Notes: generated by a model from the sequence alone, not told the origin. A DNA stretch of 64,000 nucleotides from Rubellimicrobium arenae (GCF_017916275.1 NZ_JAFMST010000010.1:2726-66725); one strand, 5' to 3'; shown: positions 10,411 to 19,668, numbered from the stretch's first letter. Numbers and translations: made by a program.

Positions 10411-10562
10411 TTATGGCATCCAACCATAGGCTCAAGCGATCTGACGCACCTGATCACAAGAGCTGTCGGGGTCTATGTCCCGCGTCATCGCCACGGACGG
10501 CAGGCTCGGCGGCGTTCGGGCGCCGGATCTCCTGCCGCCAACCTGAAGTGGACTCCCGACCC

Positions 10563-11572
10563 ATGACGGTCATCGGCACCAACGTGACCAGCTCCGCGAC
10601 CTCGGAGCCCGCGTATGGCTCGGTCCGGCCGGCCTGGGGCGCGGTGCTTGCTAGGACGCTCTGCGTCGTGGTCCTCATCGCCTCCGAGTTCATGCCGGTG
10701 AGCCTGCTCACGCCCATCGCGCAGGATCTCGGGCTGACCGAGGGGCAGGCGGGCCAAGCCATTTCCATCTTTGGCCTCTTTGCCGTGATGACCAGCCTGC
10801 TCATCATGGTGGTCGTGGGCCGCCTCGACCGGCGCATCGTCGTGATCGGGATGGCCCTGCTCCTGGCCGTCTCGGGCACGGTGGTCGCGCTCGCGCCCGA
10901 CTTCCTCGTCCTGATGACCGACCGCTGGCTCTCGCCGCCGCCCTCTGGCAGGCCATGGCTCTCCCGCGGCTGCCCACAAGCGGGCAGGGCCAGACCGGCA
11001 ACGTCCTTCGGCTCCTCAGGGACAGCCGGTTGCGGGTCGGCATGGGCGCGATCCTGCTGTTCGTCATGGGGCAGTTCGCGCTGTTCACCTACCTGCGACC
11101 GTTCCTCGAGCAGGTGACCGGCGTCGGCGTGTCCAGGCTGTCGGCCCTCCTCCTCGTCAACGGCGTGGCGAGCCTCGTCGGCACCCTTCTGACCGCCCAC
11201 GCCATCCGGGCGAGCCTGTCCGTCACGCTCGTGGCGGTCCCGCTGGTCATGGCCGGGCTCGCGCTGGCCCTGGCACTCTTCGGGGCCTCCACTTGGGCCG
11301 TGGCTGGTCTCCTGGCGCTGTGGGGCCTGATCGGAACGGGCGGGCCGGTGGTCTGGGGCACCTGGCTCGCGCGGACCCTGCCCGAGGACGCCGAGGCCGG
11401 CGGAGGACTTCAGGTCGCGGTGATCCGGCTGGCCATCACCCTTGGTGCGACCGTCGGCGGCCTGGTCTTCGATGCGGCCGGTCCGGTCGCGGACGTCACG
11501 GGCAGCGCCGCGATCCTGGCCCTTGGGTCGGTGGTCGCGTTCGTCAGCGCCCGCGCGCTTCCGCCTGCCTAG
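10563..11572 (+). pseudogene. MFS exporter, NepI-like, with internal deletion and frameshift
   Basis: Two frames carry the two ends of one transporter. The 5' part encodes the N-terminus and about three membrane helices, including SLLTPIAQDLGLTEGQAGQ, ending near LVLMTDR at about 10925. The 3' part, in another frame from about 10928, resumes at ALWQAMALPRLP and runs through the remaining helices to a normal C-terminus (ARALPPA). Compared with the NepI purine-nucleoside exporter layout, about 70 residues (TM4 to most of TM6) are missing at the junction and the frame changes. No ATG product could be a complete 12-helix carrier. It would have been the first gene of the operon divergent from the LysR gene. 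Confidence 0.8.
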
Positions 11573-11719
11573 CTTCGCCCGAGCGGCCCCGCTCATGGCC
11601 GGAGCCCAACGTCTTCGACGTGCCCTCGCCGCCGCGACCGGGCGATCGAGGAGACGACCAGCCAACTTTCCCGGCGAGGTGATCGCCTCCACCCACGCCT
11701 CCCGCAGCAGAGGCCCATC

Positions 11720-12474
11720 ATGATCAAAGACAAGGTCGTCATCATTACCGGCGCATCGTCGGGCATCGTCGGGCATCGGCGAAGCGACCGCGAAGCTGCT
11801 CGCATGTCAGGGCGCCAAGGTCGTCCTTGGCGCGCGGCGCGCGGACAACCTGAAGCGGATCGCCGACGAGACCGCGAGAGACGGCGGTCAGGCCGTCCAC
11901 CAGGAGCTGGACGTGACCAGTCCGTCCGACAACGACGCCATCGTGAAGCTTGCCCAGGAGACCTTCGGCGGCGTCGACGTCATCTTCCTCAATGCCGGCA
12001 TCATGCCGAACTCGCCCCTTTCCGCGCTGAAGACCGACGACTGGCACCAGATGGTCGACGTGAACATCAAGGGCGTGCTGAACGGCGTCGTGGCCGTGCT
12101 GCCCACCTTCACCGAGCGGAAGTCCGGGCACGTCATCGCGACCTCGTCGGTGGCCGGGCTCAAGGCTTATCCGAACGGCGCGGTCTATGGCGGGACGAAG
12201 TGGTTCCTGCGCGACTCCATGGAGGTCCTGCGCATGGAGTCCGCCATGGAGGGGACGAACATCCGCACGGCGACGATCTACCCGGCCGCCATCAACACCG
12301 AGCTGCTGGGCACGATCAGCGACAAGGGAACGTCCGAAGCGATGCAGGGCATCTACGACAGGTTCGGGATCTCGCCGGACCGGATCGCCAATGTCGTGGC
12401 CTTCGCCATCGGCCAGCCGGCGGACACCACGGTCAACGAGTTCACTGTCGGGCCGGCCAACCAGCCCCTGGTGA
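11720..12474 (+). pseudogene. Short-chain dehydrogenase broken by a 10-bp tandem duplication and a one-base insertion
   Basis: The gene starts at ATG 11720 (MIKDKVVIITGASSGI). At 11757-11776 the 10-mer CGTCGGGCAT occurs twice in tandem, exactly inside the TGxxxGxG cofactor motif, and shifts the frame. Removing one copy restores GASSGIGEATAKLLA and the whole downstream Rossmann fold, including FLNAGIMPN and the active-site YGGTK. At the 3' end, a run of four C where three are expected (about 12468) shifts the frame again; without it the protein would end NQPW at the TGA at 12474, as SDRs of this group do, rather than reading on to 12560. Both lesions are seen directly; the repaired products are inferred. 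Confidence 0.85.
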
Positions 12475-12584
12475 GATGGGGCTCCGTCGGGTGCGGAGAG
12501 GCGGCCGGACCGGAGCCGGCCTACTCGGCTTCGGGACCTGACGGGTTGACCTGTGCATGAGGCGTGAACGCCGCCCCCGTAGCA

Positions 12585-12604
12585 GGTGGTGGTGGTGGTG
12601 GTGG
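12585..12604. repeat. GGT trinucleotide microsatellite
   Basis: Six GGT units plus GG in the short space between the SDR pseudogene and the convergent response regulator gene. Noncoding as annotated. Confidence 0.85.
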
Positions 12605-12618
12605 ACGGAAGTTCGGCC

Positions 12619-12990
12619 TTACGCCCGTGAACCGAAGATCGCCCTGGCCACCTGCCGAGGGTCGATAGGCTTCTCGCAGAGGGGCACGTCGGCGTAGCGT
12701 TCGGGAATGGCACCCCGGTCGTAACCGGTGGCGAACACCATTGGCACGCCCCGCCCCCTAAGGGCGTCGGCCAGCGTATAGGCCATCTCGCCTTGCAGGT
12801 TGATGTCGAGGACCGCCCCGTCGAGCCGCTCCGTCCGGTCGATCAGGGCGATGGCCTCGGCCAGGGTGGCCGCCGGTCCGACCACCACGGCCCCCGCGCC
12901 TTCGAAGATGGCGGTGAAGTCGTCGGCGATGAAGAAGTCGTCCTCGACGATGAGGATCTTCTGTCCGGCAAGGGTCCTGGCGCTGGCCAT
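12619..12990 (-). CDS. Single-domain response regulator
   Basis: 123 residues, a receiver domain with no output domain. The acidic pair is at about 16-18 (IVEDD), the phosphoacceptor Asp at 62 (VLDINL), the Thr in VFATGYD near 88 and the Lys in CEKPID near 107. The gene begins eight bases after the stop codon of the HWE kinase on the same strand, so the pair is an operon and probable cognate partners. Stand-alone receivers paired with HWE kinases typically act as phosphate sinks or protein-interaction switches in alphaproteobacterial stress or light signalling. Confidence 0.9.
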   Translation of the reverse strand: MASARTLAGQKILIVEDDFFIADDFTAIFEGAGAVVVGPAATLAEAIALIDRTERLDGAVLDINLQGEMAYTLADALRGRGVPMVFATGYDRGAIPERYADVPLCEKPIDPRQVARAIFGSRA

Positions 12991-12998
12991 GGCTTACC

Positions 12999-15900
12999 CT
13001 ATCGGCCTTGCGGCTCGCGGTCGAGCGGGAGGTCGATGGTGCAGCGGAGTTCCGCGTCTCCCAGCTCGTAGGTGGTCTGGGCGCCCAATGAGTAGGGGAG
13101 CGCCCGTTCGATGAGCCGCCGCCCGTAGCCGCCCCCCCGCTCGGCGGCGGAGGAGGGGCCCGTTTGCGTCGGCGGCAGCTCCTCCTCGCGCCATTCGATA
13201 TGGACCTGCCGCTGGCCTTCAACCTGGTGGAGGCGCCACATCACGCTGAGCCTCCCTCCTCGACCCGACAGGGCGCCATACTTCCGGGCGTTGGTGGCCA
13301 GTTCGTGGATGACCAGGGCCAAGGTCTGCACGATGGTGGGGCGGATCCTCACCGCGGGACCCTCGAGCCGGACCGTCTCGCCCTCCTTGGCCCCCAAGGC
13401 GTCCAGTTCCAGCCTGAGGAGCGCGTGCAGGGTGATGGGCTCCACCTGTGCGCGGGACAGCAATCCCTGCACGCGCGAGAGCGCGGCCATGCGGTGGTTG
13501 AACTCCTCGCGGAAGGCCTCCGTCGGGCCCGTGTGCGCCATGGTCTGGTTGGCGATGGAGCTCACCACGCCGATCAGGTTCCTCGTGCGGTGCTGAAGTT
13601 CGGTCACGAGCATCTCGAGCCGCTCGCGGGCCTCGATCTCCTCGGTGGTGTCGTGCGAGAGGCCGCCGATCCGCTGCACGCGGCCGTCCGCATCGCGCAG
13701 CGGGAAGTCGGTGTTGCGGATCCAGCGGGTCTGACCGTCCGAGGGCCGGATGACGCGATAGGTCTCGGTCGCGTTCTCGCCCGCCCGCACGCGCCGCAGA
13801 AGGTCCAGCACCTTCTCCCGGTCCTCGGGATGCACCAGCTCCACCCAGCGGAAGACCTGGTTGCCGCGCAGCGCCTCCTCGCGGGGGAGCCCATAGACCG
13901 TCTCGTAGGCGGGGCTCAGATACTCGTAGGCCAGGCTCTCGCAGTTGCGGATCCAGAGCACGTCCGAGGACGCCTCCCCGAACTGCCGGAAGCGCGCCTC
14001 GCTCTCGCGCAGCGCCTCCTCGGTGGCCCGCCGCTCGGTCACGTCCTGGCCCACCTTGACGAAGCCGGTGACGGTGCCGTCCGGGTTCGTGAGCGGGCGC
14101 GCCACCCCGTCGATGAACACCCGCGCCCCGTCCTTGCGCAGGTGCCAGCGCACGTTCGGGGCATGGCCCTCCTCCTGCGCCGTCTGCCGCTCCTTCGCGG
14201 GCACGTCCGCCGCCCGGTCCTCGGGCGTGTAGGTGATCTCCATGGGCTGGCCCACCGCCTCCTCGGCAGACCAGCCGAACACCTCCTGGGTCCCCTTGGG
14301 CCAGATCGCGATGCGGCCCTCCGCGTCGGTGGTGAAGATGGCGTAGTCGGTCGCCGTCTCCACGATGGCGCGGAAGCGCTCCTCGCTCTCGCGCAACGCC
14401 GCTTCGGACCTCAGCCGCTCGGCCTCGGCCTTTTTCTTGTCCGTGATGTCGCGGAAGTAGACTGACAGCCCGCCGTCCGGGGTCGGGAAGATGCTGATGT
14501 CCACCCAGTGGCCCAGGATGGGGGAGACCGACTCCAGCCGGACCACCTCGCGCGTTTCGGCCGCGCGCCGGTGCGCCTTGTAGGGCTCCGAGCCCACGGC
14601 TTGGGGAAACTCCTCCCAGTAGACCCGGCCCAGGAGCTCCTCGCGCGAGCGGCCCCACCACCGTTCTGTCTCCCGGTTCACGTAGGTGAAGCGCCAGTCC
14701 CGGTCGACGGCGTAGAATGCGTCCGAGATGCTTTCCAGGATCTCGGCGTTCTGCAGGGCCAGGCTCAGGCGCTCCGCTTCGGCCTCCTTGCGCTCGGAGA
14801 TGTCATGCCAGAACACCGCGAGCCCTTCGGGCACGGGATAGGCCCGCATCTCCAGCCAGCGCGCGGTGCCGTCCTGCCAGGTGTAGCGGTGCTCGAGGGA
14901 GACAGGTTGCTGCTCGGCCAAGGCACGCTTGAACCGGCGGCCGATCTCGCTGTCCTCGGAGCCTGGGTAGACCTCCCAATGGCTGCGGCCGACGATCTCC
15001 GACAGGGGTCGCGTCTCCAGCCGCAGCGCAGCCTCGTTGAAGATCAGGATGCGGAAGTCGCGGTCCATGAGGCCGAAGGCCTCGCCCATGCCCCCCAGCA
15101 CGCTCTGGAGCCGCCCCTCGCGCTCGCGCAGCGCCTTCTCAGCCTCGCGCCGGGCAGTGACATCCCGCGCGGCGCCCAGCCACTCGACGATGTGGCCGTC
15201 CGCGTCCTTGATCGGCACGGCCCGCGACAGCACCCAGGCGGTCCGGCCCTCGGGATGCCTGACCCGGTGCTCCATCTCGAAGAGGCCCTGGGTTCGGATC
15301 GCCTCGTCGACGGCGGCGTGCACCCTGTCCCGGTCCTCGGGGTGGACGTAGTGCTCCCGCCAGTTCCCGGTGGGCCTGGGCATCTCGGCGAGGAGTCCCC
15401 GCCCCTGAAGCTCGCGCATCTCGCGCCAGTCGGGGCTCATGCGATAGACCACATCGTTGCTCGCGGTCACGAAGGCGCCGAAGCGTTCTTCCGTCGCGCG
15501 CAGGTCCCGGAGCTTGAAGAGCCGGTCGATCACCGGTCCCAGGATGGTGGCGTAGGTGCGCAGGAACTCGATGTCGTCCTGGTCGAAGTCGCGGGGCTCG
15601 GTGTCGTCGACCTGGAGTAGGCCATAGGCCCGCCGCCCCGGCAGGAAGATCGGCACGTTCACCAGCGCCACCACGCCCTCGTCCTTCATGAAATCGGGCA
15701 CGTCGAAGCGGTCCTCGCGGGCGATGTCCTGCGTGACGACGGGCTCGCCCGCCTCGATGGCAAAGGTCTCCGAGGAGTGCTCCTTCATCGACAGGCGCAG
15801 CTGGCCCACTACGCCCGCGGCCCAGCCCACGCCGGCGCGCACGAACAGGGTCTGGCGGCCGCGCTCGATTTCCAGGACCTTGGCGCGGCCGGTGCCCAGG

Positions 15901-16031
15901 GCCGCGCTCACCAGCCGGCAGGCCTCGGCCAGCACCGCGTCCAGGTCCTCGGACTGGAGCGCCACGTCGCCGAAGTCGGCCAGCACCTTGCGCTGCCTCA
16001 GCAGGGTCTCGCTTCTGTCGCGGTCGGGCAT
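12999..16031 (-). CDS. Multi-PAS/GAF HWE-family sensor histidine kinase
   Basis: About 1010 residues, soluble (no membrane helices seen). A GAF domain (about 20-170) is followed by five PAS domains (about 180-300, 310-420, 430-540, 545-660, 670-785), most ending in the PAC-type D(I/V)(T/S)xxxxxE link. The kinase core is of the HWE/HisKA_2 type: the phosphoacceptor His is near 814 in ELQHRTRNLIG, and the N-box is HELATNARKYGAL. I chose the ATG at 16031, which has AGG at suitable distance, over a GTG nine bases upstream. It is co-transcribed with the downstream single-domain response regulator. Ligand or cofactor of the GAF/PAS array is unknown; no Cys of the LOV motif (NCRFLQ) was seen. Confidence 0.9.
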   Translation of the reverse strand: MPDRDRSETLLRQRKVLADFGDVALQSEDLDAVLAEACRLVSAALGTGRAKVLEIERGRQTLFVRAGVGWAAGVVGQLRLSMKEHSSETFAIEAGEPVVTQDIAREDRFDVPDFMKDEGVVALVNVPIFLPGRRAYGLLQVDDTEPRDFDQDDIEFLRTYATILGPVIDRLFKLRDLRATEERFGAFVTASNDVVYRMSPDWREMRELQGRGLLAEMPRPTGNWREHYVHPEDRDRVHAAVDEAIRTQGLFEMEHRVRHPEGRTAWVLSRAVPIKDADGHIVEWLGAARDVTARREAEKALREREGRLQSVLGGMGEAFGLMDRDFRILIFNEAALRLETRPLSEIVGRSHWEVYPGSEDSEIGRRFKRALAEQQPVSLEHRYTWQDGTARWLEMRAYPVPEGLAVFWHDISERKEAEAERLSLALQNAEILESISDAFYAVDRDWRFTYVNRETERWWGRSREELLGRVYWEEFPQAVGSEPYKAHRRAAETREVVRLESVSPILGHWVDISIFPTPDGGLSVYFRDITDKKKAEAERLRSEAALRESEERFRAIVETATDYAIFTTDAEGRIAIWPKGTQEVFGWSAEEAVGQPMEITYTPEDRAADVPAKERQTAQEEGHAPNVRWHLRKDGARVFIDGVARPLTNPDGTVTGFVKVGQDVTERRATEEALRESEARFRQFGEASSDVLWIRNCESLAYEYLSPAYETVYGLPREEALRGNQVFRWVELVHPEDREKVLDLLRRVRAGENATETYRVIRPSDGQTRWIRNTDFPLRDADGRVQRIGGLSHDTTEEIEARERLEMLVTELQHRTRNLIGVVSSIANQTMAHTGPTEAFREEFNHRMAALSRVQGLLSRAQVEPITLHALLRLELDALGAKEGETVRLEGPAVRIRPTIVQTLALVIHELATNARKYGALSGRGGRLSVMWRLHQVEGQRQVHIEWREEELPPTQTGPSSAAERGGGYGRRLIERALPYSLGAQTTYELGDAELRCTIDLPLDREPQGR

Positions 16032-16476
16032 GGCGGGCACCTGCTTCCATAGACCTCGATGGCCTCCGGGGAGAACAGGAGCGCGCGAGGTTGGGTTTCA
16101 TGGCCAGGAGCAGGATGGCTCCCGGCGCTCGGGCCGGTCCTGCGCAGGCCCTCCGGGCCGTGCGGAGCCCCAGCCGAACCCCAGTGGCAGGGAACGGGGA
16201 CCCTCGGTGACGGAAGATGGCCCCGGTGGTCGTCCACCGCCTTGGGCCGGAGTTGCGAGCGGCCATGTCCATGACGATGCGCCATGACTGGGACGACCAA
16301 GGTGGTCCCCCACCTGTCAGAGCACCCCGCCGGAATCTCGCGCGGTCCGGAGATCCGTGCAGGGTCCCTGCGCCCTCAGGACGGCTTTAGGGATCAGGCT
16401 TTGCAGGAGCCGTGCGGCGACCTGCCACGGCGCGACGGGTTTCTCCTGCCCTCAGGATGGTATAGGGGGGTATCCC
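16032..16476. other. Divergent intergenic region upstream of the kinase and dmeR genes
   Basis: About 440 bases without a supportable gene. Frames here are shadow-like and rich in Arg/Pro. The right end carries the dmeR operator; no hairpin or RNA element was otherwise evident. Confidence 0.5.
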
Positions 16477-16478
16477 AT
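16457..16478 (+). promoter_or_regulatory. RcnR/CsoR-type operator with a six-G core overlapping the dmeR start
   Basis: Two arms, ATGGTATA (16457-16464) and TATCCCAT (16471-16478), form an inverted repeat with one mismatch around GGGGGG (16465-16470). A G/C tract flanked by A/T-rich inverted arms is the known operator form for RcnR/FrmR-type repressors. The right arm runs into the ATG, and the G tract sits six bases before it, so the same six bases can serve as Shine-Dalgarno sequence. Confidence 0.75.
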
Positions 16479-16752
16479 GTCCCATACCAAGACCAACAAA
16501 GACCACCTCCTCGCCCGGGTGCGTCGCATCGCCGGCCAGGTCGCCACGATCGAGAAGGCCATCGCCGAGGAGGCAGGCTGTTCGGTCGTCCTCCATCAGG
16601 TGGCCAGCATCCGCGGTGCCGTCCTCGGGCTCATGGACGAGCTGGTCGAGGACCATGTGCGCGAGCACGTGGCCCACCCCGACCTTTCCGAGGCGGCCCG
16701 CGCCGAAGGCGCCGAGGACCTGATCGCTGCCATCCGCCGCTACGCGAGGTGA
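16477..16752 (+). CDS. dmeR: RcnR-type Ni/Co-responsive repressor (DmeR-like)
   Basis: 91 residues, an all-helical CsoR/RcnR-family protein. Upstream in-frame codons exist, but the start MSHTKTN matches the RcnR N-terminus and follows the G-tract ribosome site. The metal-binding fingerprint of RcnR is complete: His3, Cys35, His60 and His64, which sets it apart from Cu-sensing CsoR (Cys-His-Cys) and formaldehyde-sensing FrmR. Apo-protein should hold the operator upstream and release it on binding Co(II) or Ni(II). The CDF exporter gene follows nine bases downstream, the dmeRF arrangement described in rhizobia. Confidence 0.88.
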   Translation: MSHTKTNKDHLLARVRRIAGQVATIEKAIAEEAGCSVVLHQVASIRGAVLGLMDELVEDHVREHVAHPDLSEAARAEGAEDLIAAIRRYAR

Positions 16753-16760
16753 GGACGCCC

Positions 16761-17756
16761 ATGCCCCACGACCATGCCATTCACGACCATGACCATGCTC
16801 GGGACGCCCTGACCCACGAGCACGTGTTCCTGGGCCGCGACCACGATGCGAATGCCCGCCGGACCCTGGCCGTGGTCGGGCTGACCTCCCTCATGATGGT
16901 GGGCGAGATCGTGGCGGGCTATCTGACCGGCTCCATGGCCCTGCTGGCCGATGGCGTCCACATGGCCACCCATGCGGGCGCTCTGGGCGTCGCGGCGGCG
17001 GCTTATGCCTTTGCCAGGCGCCATGCCCGCAACCCGCGTTTCACCTTCGGCACCGGCAAGGTGGGCGACCTGGCCGGCTTCTCCTCGGCGCTGCTCCTGG
17101 GCGTGGTGGCGGTTGCCATCGCGATCGAGTCCCTGGCCCGGCTCCTCGAGCCCCAGGCGGTGGCCTTCGGGTCGGCCATCCTCGTGGCCGTGCTCGGGCT
17201 CGCCGTGAACCTGATCAGCGCCCTTCTGCTCGGCCATGGCCATCATCACGGGCACCACCCGCATGATCACGGCCATCACCGTGACCACTCGCACGATCAC
17301 GGCCCCCACCATCACGAGGACGAGCAGGCGCACGGCCCCTTGGGGCGCCAGGGCGACAACAACCTGCGGGCGGCCTACCTTCACGTCCTGGCCGACGCGC
17401 TCACCTCGGTGCTGGCCATCGTGGCGCTGATCGCGGGCCGCACGCTGGGCTGGGTCTGGCTCGACCCGGCCATGGGGATCGTGGGCGCCATAGTGATCGC
17501 GCGCTGGTCGTGGAGCCTCGTGCGCGACTCCGCCCTGGTCCTGCTCGATGCCACCGATCCCGCGCTGGAGGAGGAGGTGCGCGAGCAGGTGGAAGGCGCG
17601 GGCGACGCCCGCATCACCGACCTCCATCTCTGGCGCGTGGGGCCCGACGCCCATGCGGCCATCGTCAGCGTCACGGGCCCGGTCGATGTCGAGGCGGTTC
17701 ACGCCCGGCTCAGGCCCGTGCACGAACTGGCGCATGTCACTGTCGAGGTGCGCTGA
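16761..17756 (+). CDS. dmeF: Cation diffusion facilitator, Co/Ni exporter DmeF
   Basis: 331 residues with six predicted membrane helices. The N-terminus is His-rich (MPHDHAIHDHDH), and a long His-rich loop between TM4 and TM5 (about 154-185) contains repeated HDHGHH-like stretches, typical of DmeF and Zn/Co CDF carriers. The transport-site motifs are LADGVHMATH in TM2 and HVLADALTSV in TM5, followed by a cytoplasmic ferredoxin-like C-terminal domain. It exports divalent metal in exchange for protons. Pairing with an RcnR-type repressor carrying the H-C-H-H fingerprint argues for Co/Ni rather than Zn. The CDS is probably the last gene of the operon. Confidence 0.9.
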   Translation: MPHDHAIHDHDHARDALTHEHVFLGRDHDANARRTLAVVGLTSLMMVGEIVAGYLTGSMALLADGVHMATHAGALGVAAAAYAFARRHARNPRFTFGTGKVGDLAGFSSALLLGVVAVAIAIESLARLLEPQAVAFGSAILVAVLGLAVNLISALLLGHGHHHGHHPHDHGHHRDHSHDHGPHHHEDEQAHGPLGRQGDNNLRAAYLHVLADALTSVLAIVALIAGRTLGWVWLDPAMGIVGAIVIARWSWSLVRDSALVLLDATDPALEEEVREQVEGAGDARITDLHLWRVGPDAHAAIVSVTGPVDVEAVHARLRPVHELAHVTVEVR

Positions 17757-18277
17757 AGGGCGGCTCACGCTGTTGATCCGCCTGCGGGGGGCCTTTGCCT
17801 CGCGTCAGGCGACCGAACGCCCCTGCTGGCCGGGCGCTCAGGGCATCCCGGACCATGGATGAACCTCGCAACGCTGCGGGACCGAGCCGATGGAGACCGG
17901 GGCACCCTTGAACCGCAGCGTGGCGTCTGCACTCCTGCCGACACCCCTTCTCCTGCTGCGGCGCTCGGGAAGATCCCTGCCGCGGCGCTGCCCAATGGGG
18001 CCAGGACCATGGGCGTAGAGCGCGTCCTGGAGGCCCATCCCGGCCTCAAGCTGCTCAGGGTTGCTGGCCTGGTGCGCAAGACGCCCAGGGAGGCCTGTTG
18101 CGGATGTGGATCATGTGGGTGGACGGGCGCACTCCGGTTGTTGCCTCATTGGGCGGCGCAGGCCCCATGCCTGGGAGAATGACTGGCGGGAGCGGTTGTC
18201 ATGCGTGGGTAGGGCGGGACCGATGTGCATGGAGCGCCCCTGCGGGGCCGCCCGCGTCAGGCGCTCCTCCGTGATCG
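17757..18277. other. 520-bp gap between convergent genes
   Basis: No supported gene. A 107-codon plus-strand frame beginning at 17859 ends in a Cys-rich stretch but shows no family match or ribosome site, so it is left out. Confidence 0.4.
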
Positions 18278-18748
18278 CTACACTGCAAGGACATGGATCT
18301 CGGGCGTCAAGTGACCGGAATCGATCCCGAGGGTCGCCACCGTGACCGGAAGCTTGAAGCGTTTCGGACCGGCGCTGCCCGGGTTCAGAAACAGCACCCC
18401 ACGCCGCGTCTCGACCTTGGCGCGGTGCGAGTGGCCGTAGACCACCACGGACATGTCGGGCTCCAGGGCATCGGGACGCAGGTCGGCCAGGTCGTGCACC
18501 ACGTGGATACCGAGGCCACCCAGACGAAGAGTGGTGCTGGCGGGATAAAGTTGAGCCCAAGCCGCTTTGTCGATGTTGCCCCTGATGGCGGTGGTGGGCG
18601 CAAGCCCGTGGAGCGTGGCGATGATCTCAGGGGCTCCGATGTCGCCGGCATGGATGATGTGGTCGACTCCCCTGAGCGGCTCCAGCGCTTCGGGGCGCAA
18701 GAGGCCATGCGTGTCAGAGATGATGCCGATCATGACCCCGGGTTTCAT
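18278..18748 (-). CDS. YfcE-like metallophosphoesterase
   Basis: 156 residues, the usual size for the YfcE/MJ0936 group of calcineurin-like phosphodiesterases. Metal-ligand motifs are visible in order: SDTHG (11-15), HAGDIG, GNID, and GHSH followed by NPGSAGPKR. The family hydrolyses phosphodiesters with a dinuclear Mn/Ni centre in the cytoplasm; the natural substrate is usually unknown. The frame is open about 75 codons further upstream, but that extension is Arg/Ser-rich and unlike the family, so MKPGVMIGIISDTHG is taken as the start (MIGI five codons later is possible). Monocistronic as far as can be seen. Confidence 0.85.
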   Translation of the reverse strand: MKPGVMIGIISDTHGLLRPEALEPLRGVDHIIHAGDIGAPEIIATLHGLAPTTAIRGNIDKAAWAQLYPASTTLRLGGLGIHVVHDLADLRPDALEPDMSVVVYGHSHRAKVETRRGVLFLNPGSAGPKRFKLPVTVATLGIDSGHLTPEIHVLAV

Positions 18749-19086
18749 GGTCCCTGCGCGCCGTCCCAAGCTCGTCGACGACAATCCTAGCAACCCTGGC
18801 CGCGCCAGCCCAGGCCTGCCACCGGCTCTGGATGCGACGTTGGGCATCGCTCGGGTCCCGCCCGCGGCGCTCACTTCGCTTCCGGCTCGACTGCGGGACC
18901 TGCAAGCGACGAGGCGCCGTACGAGCCGATGGAGCGCGTCGGTGCAGCAGGCGTCCGACTGAGATGACAACAATGCTCCTGCTAATCACGGACTGATCAC
19001 GCATTCGGGATAAAAGTTCTAGCTAACGCTTCCGGTCCGGATAGAGTGTTTCCAACTGAGCGCACATTCCATTGCTGGAGATCAGG
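18749..19086. other. Intergenic region upstream of the first VPLPA-CTERM gene
   Basis: About 340 bases, locally less GC-rich near 18960-19070, consistent with divergent promoters. No gene or clear operator seen. Confidence 0.45.
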
Positions 19087-19668
19087 TTGAAGATTCTTGC
19101 TGCCGCCGTGGCCCTGGCTGCGACGATCGGAGGCGCCGCCTCGGCCACAACCGTCGACGACCCCAACGTTTACTCCTTTGCGGGCTACGACATCCGCATC
19201 GAGCGTAACGAGATGGGCCAGATCAACGTGAGCTACGAAGGCGGCCCCTGGCCGGGCTTGAACTCGGTCTTGGAGGAGGCTGGCCTTCACGGCGACTACA
19301 TCGCCGTCAACTACATCTATCGGCACAAGGGCTACGAGGACGAATACGGTCGCCTCTGGGAGGACGACCCGAACCGGATCGTCTATCTCCCGATCGCCGG
19401 CGGCGTGGCGAAGTCGGCCTACTACGGCTCGACTTATTGCTGGGACGACACCTACGCCTCGGTCGACTGCCCAGACCCGTCCCGGCGCAGCCTGTTCTAC
19501 TACACCGGCCGGTTCACCGGCCAATGGGGCCGGCCGCTGCCCGACTGGATCCAGGGCCGGCCGCATTACGACCTTCCCAAGGCCCTGCCCGTGCCGCTGC
19601 CCGCCTCGGGCGCGCTCGTGCTGGTCGGCCTCGGTGCCCTGGGCCTCCTGCGGCGCCGTCGGCGCTGA
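19087..19668 (+). CDS. Exported VPLPA-CTERM protein of unknown function
   Basis: 193 residues. I choose a TTG start at 19087 because GGAG lies six bases upstream and gives a clean signal peptide (MKILAAAVALAATIGG-AASA). The mature part is acidic and aromatic, with two Cys (about residues 118 and 128), and matches nothing I know. The C-terminus is the VPLPA-CTERM sorting signal: VPLPASG, a hydrophobic helix (ALVLVGLGALGLL) and a terminal RRRRR cluster. Such signals are processed by exosortase-type enzymes in Rhodobacteraceae; none is in this window. A second VPLPA-CTERM protein lies about 400 bases downstream on the other strand. Confidence 0.8.
   Translation: MKILAAAVALAATIGGAASATTVDDPNVYSFAGYDIRIERNEMGQINVSYEGGPWPGLNSVLEEAGLHGDYIAVNYIYRHKGYEDEYGRLWEDDPNRIVYLPIAGGVAKSAYYGSTYCWDDTYASVDCPDPSRRSLFYYTGRFTGQWGRPLPDWIQGRPHYDLPKALPVPLPASGALVLVGLGALGLLRRRRR

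Noticed and set aside
17859-18182. A 107-codon frame ending in a Cys-rich segment (CCGCGSC)
   Set aside because: No ribosome binding site and no recognisable family; the Cys cluster alone does not support a gene.
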